A stretch of DNA of 64,000 bases from Candidatus Nitrosopelagicus sp. (GTDB taxonomy: Archaea > Thermoproteota > Nitrososphaeria > Nitrososphaerales > Nitrosopumilaceae), in the NCBI GenBank assembly GCA_028345295.1, contig JAOMDA010000006.1, forward strand, positions 1 to 64,000, in the 5' to 3' direction. The translations under genes and the position numbers were made by a program. Positions 61,262 to 64,000 of the stretch are shown piece by piece. Under the pieces are notes generated by a model. The model did not search any database. It was not told the origin of the DNA and was given only the letters and a program-made list of their open reading frames with translations. Positions within the stretch are counted from its first letter, which is position 1. Each line of letters starts with the position of its first letter.

Positions 61262-63285
61262 AGATCATTTTCAATATCTTCAAAATTTAACAACGGTAAT
61301 GAACATGTGAAATTCTTACATACAAAAACAGATGTTTGTGACGGTTCAAATTTTTTTCCTGAAAAGAACAAACAACTAGACAATTCTTTTAATGCTTGCT
61401 CATCTCTCAATAAAACCATAATTGATTCTGGTATGAATTTCCTATTCAATTGTGTAATTAAATCGGAATTTTTGTCATTAAGTATAGTAATTTCTGTAGG
61501 TGTCTGAGTATACAAATAAAGTACATTTAGTAAATAGCCAAACGCAAATGGATTTTCAGCAGCTAGTGGACCCTGATGCTCTAAAATTTTTGTAGTAATA
61601 TCTAAGAATTTTTTATTCTGTAAAATATGATAAAGTCTTAACAACACGTTAGATGCAACAGAATTTCCTGATGGCATTGATAAGTCATAATTACTTTTAG
61701 GGCGTACTATCAATTTTTCATGTATATCACTTGTAAAAAAGAAACTGTTACTTGAATCATCCCAAAAATGTTTCACCATATAATCAGAAAGATTAGAAGC
61801 GAATGTAAGATACTTTTTTTCTCCAGTTATTTCGAATAGATCCAATACTCCATTTGCAAGATAAGCATAATCCTCAAGATATGCATTAAGTTTTGGAATA
61901 CCATTCTTGAAGGTTCTATACAAAATTTTGTTTTTCTCAAATTCAGTAAGGAAAAAGTCTGATGCATTTTTAGCAGTGTTAAGGTATAAAATATTCTCAG
62001 TTACACGATATCCTTTGGAAAATGCAGAGATCATCAATCCATTCCATGAAGTGATTACCTTGTCATCTTTGCCAGGCTGGATTCGTTTATTTCTAACATC
62101 AAGTAGTTTTTGAGAGCATTCTGTAATTTTGTTTTTAATTTTATTTTCAGGAATATTAAATTTGAATGATAATGCAGAAGTGTTGACATTATTTGCAAGT
62201 ATTGTTTGCCCTTCGAAATTTCCTCCATCGGTAACATCATAGTAGATGCAATATAATTCTGAATCACTACCTAGAATCTCATCTATCTCTCTTTTTTTCC
62301 ACACAAAAGTTTGACCCTCTTCCCCATTAGTATCAGCATCTTGTGCAGAAAAAAATGTTCCATGACTAGAAGTCATTTCACGAATTACATAATCAAGAGT
62401 CTTTTGTACAACATTGATGAAAAATTCATCTTTGGTTATTTGATATGCTTCTGAATAAACTATTGGTAACAATGCATTGTCATACAACATTTTTTCAAAG
62501 TGTGGTACGAGCCACCTAGCATCAGTTGAGTAGCGATGAAAACCACCACCGATTTGATCAAATATTCCACCTTTTGCCATTTTTTTGAGAGTAAGTAAGG
62601 TAAAATCCCTAAATTTGGATATTCCTGACAATTTCCAGTATCTTAACATGAACGATAAATTAGATGCGTTTGGAAATTTAGGTGCCTGACCAAATCCACC
62701 ATATGAAACATCTGCAATTTGTAAAAGATTCACTGCCGCCTCATCAAGAATAGATTTATCTATTTTATTTGGTATTGTTTTCTGTTCTATTCTTTTCAAA
62801 TTATTCATAAAATTGTCAGCTGCCTTCTCAATATCAGATGGTTTTTCTTTCCATGATTGGGCTAACTGTCTACAAAGACTTCCAAATCCAGGACGACCAT
62901 ATGAATCAAGAACAGGAAAATATGTGCCAACATAGAATGGACGTTGATCAGGAGTCAAAAATACACTTAATGGCCAACCGCCTTGACCTGTTGACATTTG
63001 GCATACTTTTTGATAGATATCATCAATATCGGGTCGTTCTTCACGGTCAACTTTGATATTTACGAAATACTCATTCATTATTTTTGCAACATCATCATTC
63101 TCAAATGATTCATGTGCCATAACATGACACCAGTGACAAGAACTGTAACCAACCGAAAGAAAGATTGGTTTATTTTCTTGTTTTGCCTTACTTAATGCTT
63201 CATCATTCCAAGAATACCAATTAACCGGGTTATCCTTATGTTGTAAAAGATATGGGCTAGATTCGTTAGCCAAATTGTTTGACAT
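61258..63285 (-). CDS. thioredoxin-domain DUF255 / YyaL (SPATA20-like) protein
   Basis: [61 protein letters not shown]. Confidence 0.95.
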   Translation of the reverse strand: MSNNLANESSPYLLQHKDNPVNWYSWNDEALSKAKQENKPIFLSVGYSSCHWCHVMAHESFENDDVAKIMNEYFVNIKVDREERPDIDDIYQKVCQMSTGQGGWPLSVFLTPDQRPFYVGTYFPVLDSYGRPGFGSLCRQLAQSWKEKPSDIEKAADNFMNNLKRIEQKTIPNKIDKSILDEAAVNLLQIADVSYGGFGQAPKFPNASNLSFMLRYWKLSGISKFRDFTLLTLKKMAKGGIFDQIGGGFHRYSTDARWLVPHFEKMLYDNALLPIVYSEAYQITKDEFFINVVQKTLDYVIREMTSSHGTFFSAQDADTNGEEGQTFVWKKREIDEILGSDSELYCIYYDVTDGGNFEGQTILANNVNTSALSFKFNIPENKIKNKITECSQKLLDVRNKRIQPGKDDKVITSWNGLMISAFSKGYRVTENILYLNTAKNASDFFLTEFEKNKILYRTFKNGIPKLNAYLEDYAYLANGVLDLFEITGEKKYLTFASNLSDYMVKHFWDDSSNSFFFTSDIHEKLIVRPKSNYDLSMPSGNSVASNVLLRLYHILQNKKFLDITTKILEHQGPLAAENPFAFGYLLNVLYLYTQTPTEITILNDKNSDLITQLNRKFIPESIMVLLRDEQALKELSSCLFFSGKKFEPSQTSVFVCKNFTCSLPLLNFEDIENDL

Positions 63286-63362
63286 GATAATGTTATGTAT
63301 GATGATTATTTGTATTTAACATGCCTTAACATTTCATATATTACCTGTCTGCATATAATACT

Positions 63363-64000
63363 ATGAGTGAAATCTTAAGAGTTGAAGGTCTAACCAAGAC
63401 TTTCTCAAAAAAAGGAATTTTTCGCTCAGACTCAAATTTTGTTAAAGCAGTAAACGATGTAAGTTTCTCATTATCAAGAGGAGAAATTTTAGCGATTGCG
63501 GGTCAATCGGGGTCTGGAAAATCAACTATTGCAAAATTAATTCTAAAAGCAATTGAACCTGACTCAGGTAAAATATTTTTTGATGGAAAAGAGATTTTAG
63601 ATAATTCTCAAAATCTTGAAAAATTTCGAAGACAATGCCAAATGATATATCAAGATCCATATGATTCAATAAATCCCAGAATGAAAATTTTTGATATAAT
63701 CAATGAACCATTAGAAATCCATGATGTAAAAAAAGAAGAACGCAGGAAAATTATCTTAGAAACGCTACATCTAGTAAAATTAGAACCTGCTGAAGAAATT
63801 TTAGAGAAATTCCCACACATGCTTTCTGGTGGACAACGTCAAAGAGTGGCTATTGCAAGAGCTTTGGTAACAGATCCACGGATAATAATTGCAGATGAAC
63901 CAGTCTCAATGCTTGATGTTTCTGTTCGGGGTGAAATTTTAGAGTTGCTGAATGAAATACAAAAAAAGAATAATATTTCATTTATTTACATCACACATGA
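63363..64000 (+). CDS. Opp/Dpp-type ABC transporter ATP-binding protein (partial, runs off window)
   Basis: MSEILRVEGLTKTFSKKG…AGQSGSGKSTIAKLIL… MLSGGQRQRVAIARALVTDPRIIIADEPVSMLDVS. Confidence 0.93.
   Translation, partial: MSEILRVEGLTKTFSKKGIFRSDSNFVKAVNDVSFSLSRGEILAIAGQSGSGKSTIAKLILKAIEPDSGKIFFDGKEILDNSQNLEKFRRQCQMIYQDPYDSINPRMKIFDIINEPLEIHDVKKEERRKIILETLHLVKLEPAEEILEKFPHMLSGGQRQRVAIARALVTDPRIIIADEPVSMLDVSVRGEILELLNEIQKKNNISFIYITH

Overview
AT-rich archaeal chromosome window that reads as ammonia-oxidising Thaumarchaeota (Nitrosopumilus-like). The taxon call is inferred from the protein families present: TFB, eIF1/SUI1, Sec61-beta, pyruvoyl arginine decarboxylase, PEFG-CTERM surface proteins and a linked 16S-23S operon without a spacer tRNA. 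It is mostly dense housekeeping and hypothetical genes. There is one 16S-23S rRNA operon on the minus strand (about 13264-17889), tRNA-Val(CAC), tRNA-Thr(TGU), a PhnCDE-type ABC transporter, a phosphate/arsenic-type cluster (DUF47-PiT-ArsC-like-aquaporin), and several small unannotated ORFs. No CRISPR array, prophage, transposon or 5S rRNA was recognised. Best second-look items: (1) an 831-aa family-5 solute-binding protein whose lobes appear circularly permuted; (2) two, possibly three, strongly structured intergenic RNA candidates (20622-20700, 24343-24455, 37845-37888) that match no family I recognise; (3) a membrane protein joining an extracytoplasmic beta-type domain to a cytoplasmic J-domain; (4) a glutamate-semialdehyde-aminomutase-like gene broken by one in-frame TGA; (5) a triple TTAG-N6-CTAA operator-like array, and a TATTCTTAGAATA motif shared by three loci; (6) a 23S pre-rRNA stem that folds by hand into a bulge-helix-bulge. 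All homology calls are by eye from the translated sequence; no searches were run.
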